This document shows positions 4,523 through 5,233 of a stretch of DNA of 5,233 bases, piece after piece; the first letter of the stretch is position 1, and each line of letters begins with the position of its first letter. The translations under genes were made by a program, and so were the position numbers. The stretch is from contig JAFYOF010000050.1 of the NCBI GenBank assembly GCA_017560305.1, forward strand, positions 1-5,233. The letters are read 5' to 3'. The notes beneath the pieces are model-generated. The model made no database searches, was not told the origin of the DNA, and saw nothing but the letters and a program-made list of their open reading frames with translations. Source of the DNA: Alistipes sp. GTDB lineage: Bacteria > Bacteroidota > Bacteroidia > Bacteroidales > Rikenellaceae.

Positions 4523-4566
4523 AGTTAAACATAATTCCTATTCTGCGTGATGACAATCGTTTAACT
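4523..4566. repeat. 8-bp inverted repeat bracketing the promoter
   Basis: AGTTAAAC (4523-4530) is the exact complement of GTTTAACT (4559-4566). The left arm overlaps the -7 box and the right arm lies just upstream of the -33 TTG of the proximal promoter. The placement suits a two-site operator, but no regulator is known and the AT-rich arms could arise by chance. Confidence 0.3.
4526..4556 (-). promoter_or_regulatory. Proximal promoter of the outer-membrane protein gene
   Basis: On the minus strand TTG (4554-4556) is followed after 20 bases by TATGTTTA (4526-4533), one base off TAnnTTTG and with the same layout as the TraR/DksA promoter. Transcription would start near 4519-4521, a leader of about 14 nt. 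The promoter is bracketed by an 8-bp inverted repeat. Confidence 0.45.
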
Positions 4567-4626
4567 TATAAAAAAGAGAAACGCGGGTGCAGTCTATCGC
4601 GAAGAAGGGACGACCAAGTACCCATA

Positions 4627-4634
4627 CAAACATA
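4627..4634 (-). promoter_or_regulatory. Possible distal -7 element for the outer-membrane gene
   Basis: The minus strand reads TATGTTTG, a perfect TAnnTTTG, about 120 bases before the ATG of the outer-membrane gene. A TTTG lies upstream but at only 13 bases, shorter than normal. It may be a second start giving a leader of over 100 nt, or a chance match. Confidence 0.3.
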
Positions 4635-4642
4635 GACACACC

Positions 4643-4734
4643 CACGCCAAACGGCGTGAGCATTTAATGTGCCTATTGTTCGTTTGCTTGTTAAATTTTG
4701 GTCGTTTTACTTCGCAAAACAATAGCCTAAATGC
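4643..4734. repeat. Hairpin plus imperfect long inverted repeat
   Basis: CACGCC (4643-4648) and GGCGTG (4653-4658) form a 6-bp hairpin with an AAAC loop. Immediately after, GCATTTA (4660-4666), CTATTGTT (4673-4680) and TTGC (4684-4687) are complementary, in order, to GCAA (4714-4717), AACAATAG (4718-4725) and TAAATGC (4728-4734), with 6/2-nt and 3/0-nt interruptions and a central loop of 26 nt. No U tract follows. It could be a structured RNA end or a small repeat element. Confidence 0.45.
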
Positions 4735-5053
4735 CACCAATAAAAGATTGCCTATCCGACAACCTATACAAAGATAGCAAATATTTTCTAATGTTGGTAA
4801 ATATAACTGTAATTTATCATCCTCCCCACGAATTTCATCCGCATAACCAGCCGAGGATAATAATATATATAAGGTATAGACCCTCTCGCGACAAAGTCAA
4901 AAGCCCCGCCCTTCAAAAGAAGACCAAACTTCGATCTCTCATTTTTTTTTATTTGCAGTGAATTTATGGTGTGCCGTAATGAAGAAAGGCGATTTGGATA
5001 GTACTGCGCGTACAGCCCAAGTGCCACGAAAGTAAAGCGTGCTAGAAACTCAT
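4735..5053. other. AT-rich spacer between the outer-membrane gene and the rRNA operon
   Basis: I see no supported gene here. A minus-strand TATCTTTG (4769-4776) matches the -7 consensus but lacks a -33 partner and an evident transcript. A run of nine T (4942-4950) follows only short 4-bp hairpins on the plus strand. Open frames of 76-79 codons cross the region on both strands but look non-coding. No tRNA fold was found. Confidence 0.5.
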
Positions 5054-5095
5054 ATAAAAAAGAAAGAGGAGAACGACTTTCATCATTCTCCTCTT
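5054..5095 (-). terminator. Rho-independent terminator of the rRNA operon
   Basis: AAGAGGAGAA (5064-5073) and TTCTCCTCTT (5086-5095) make a perfect 10-bp stem around a 12-nt loop. Read on the minus strand it is followed by TCTTTTTT. It begins a few bases beyond the 3' end of the 5S rRNA, so it closes the operon. Confidence 0.92.
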
Positions 5096-5098
5096 GAA

Positions 5099-5209
<111 letters not shown>

Positions 5210-5233
5210 AAGAACTCTTTGTTTCGTCTATCG

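Noticed and set aside
4942..4950. Plus-strand terminator at the nine-T run
   Set aside because: Only 4-bp hairpins (for example CTTC-AAAA-GAAG) precede it and no plus-strand gene lies upstream, so a terminator is not supported.
4731..5027. Frames of 76 (plus) and 79 (minus) codons in the spacer before the 5S gene
   Set aside because: They overlap each other on opposite strands, have low-complexity or basic peptides without a recognisable domain, and lack promoters. The stretch KGGAFDFVARGS recalls peptides from spurious ORFs near RNA genes, so I do not call a gene.

Overview
The window looks like a chromosomal housekeeping stretch from a member of the Bacteroidota, most likely order Bacteroidales. 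The evidence is the promoters of TAnnTTTG type with an upstream TTG/TTTG, the near absence of Shine-Dalgarno sequences, the ileS followed by TraR/DksA gene order, and the protein sequences. I cannot fix the genus from sequence alone. I saw no phage, plasmid, insertion sequence, CRISPR or defence genes.

Layout from left to right. Positions 2-289 are the 3' end of ileS (isoleucyl-tRNA synthetase). A promoter at 318-349 then drives a 124-residue TraR/DksA-family regulator (377-751) with its own terminator. The spacer at 752-1036 carries a REP-like hairpin. Next comes a small glyoxalase-fold (VOC) protein (1037-1348). It converges on rnhB (RNase HII, minus strand, 1411-2007) across a shared bidirectional hairpin. 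An 87-bp divergent promoter region separates rnhB from a 331-residue polytopic membrane protein of unknown role (2095-3090). A strong terminator and a GC-rich compound inverted repeat with an 8-C run follow. A near-consensus promoter at 3386-3416 then produces an approximately 150-nt leader and rplS (ribosomal protein L19, 3571-3939). L19 converges on a small outer-membrane beta-barrel protein (minus strand, 4018-4506). About 590 bp of mostly AT-rich spacer leads to the 5S rRNA (minus strand, about 5099-5209), which is the end of an rRNA operon entering from the right and closed by a clear terminator.

How the genes relate. Several serve translation or its control: ileS, L19, 5S rRNA and the DksA-type RNA polymerase factor, which in known systems tunes rRNA and ribosomal-protein transcription with ppGpp. 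RNase HII removes ribonucleotides and RNA primers from DNA. The genes do not form one operon: almost every gene has its own promoter and terminator.

I see no candidate for a wholly new multi-gene system. The items most worth a second look are the rplS leader (two mutually exclusive pairings, a 22-codon upstream ORF and a palindrome touching the start codon), the compound inverted repeat with its C tract, the zinc-independent-type motif (CxxT-x17-CxxA) in the DksA-family protein, the near-leaderless rnhB promoter, and the 8-bp inverted repeat bracketing the outer-membrane gene promoter.
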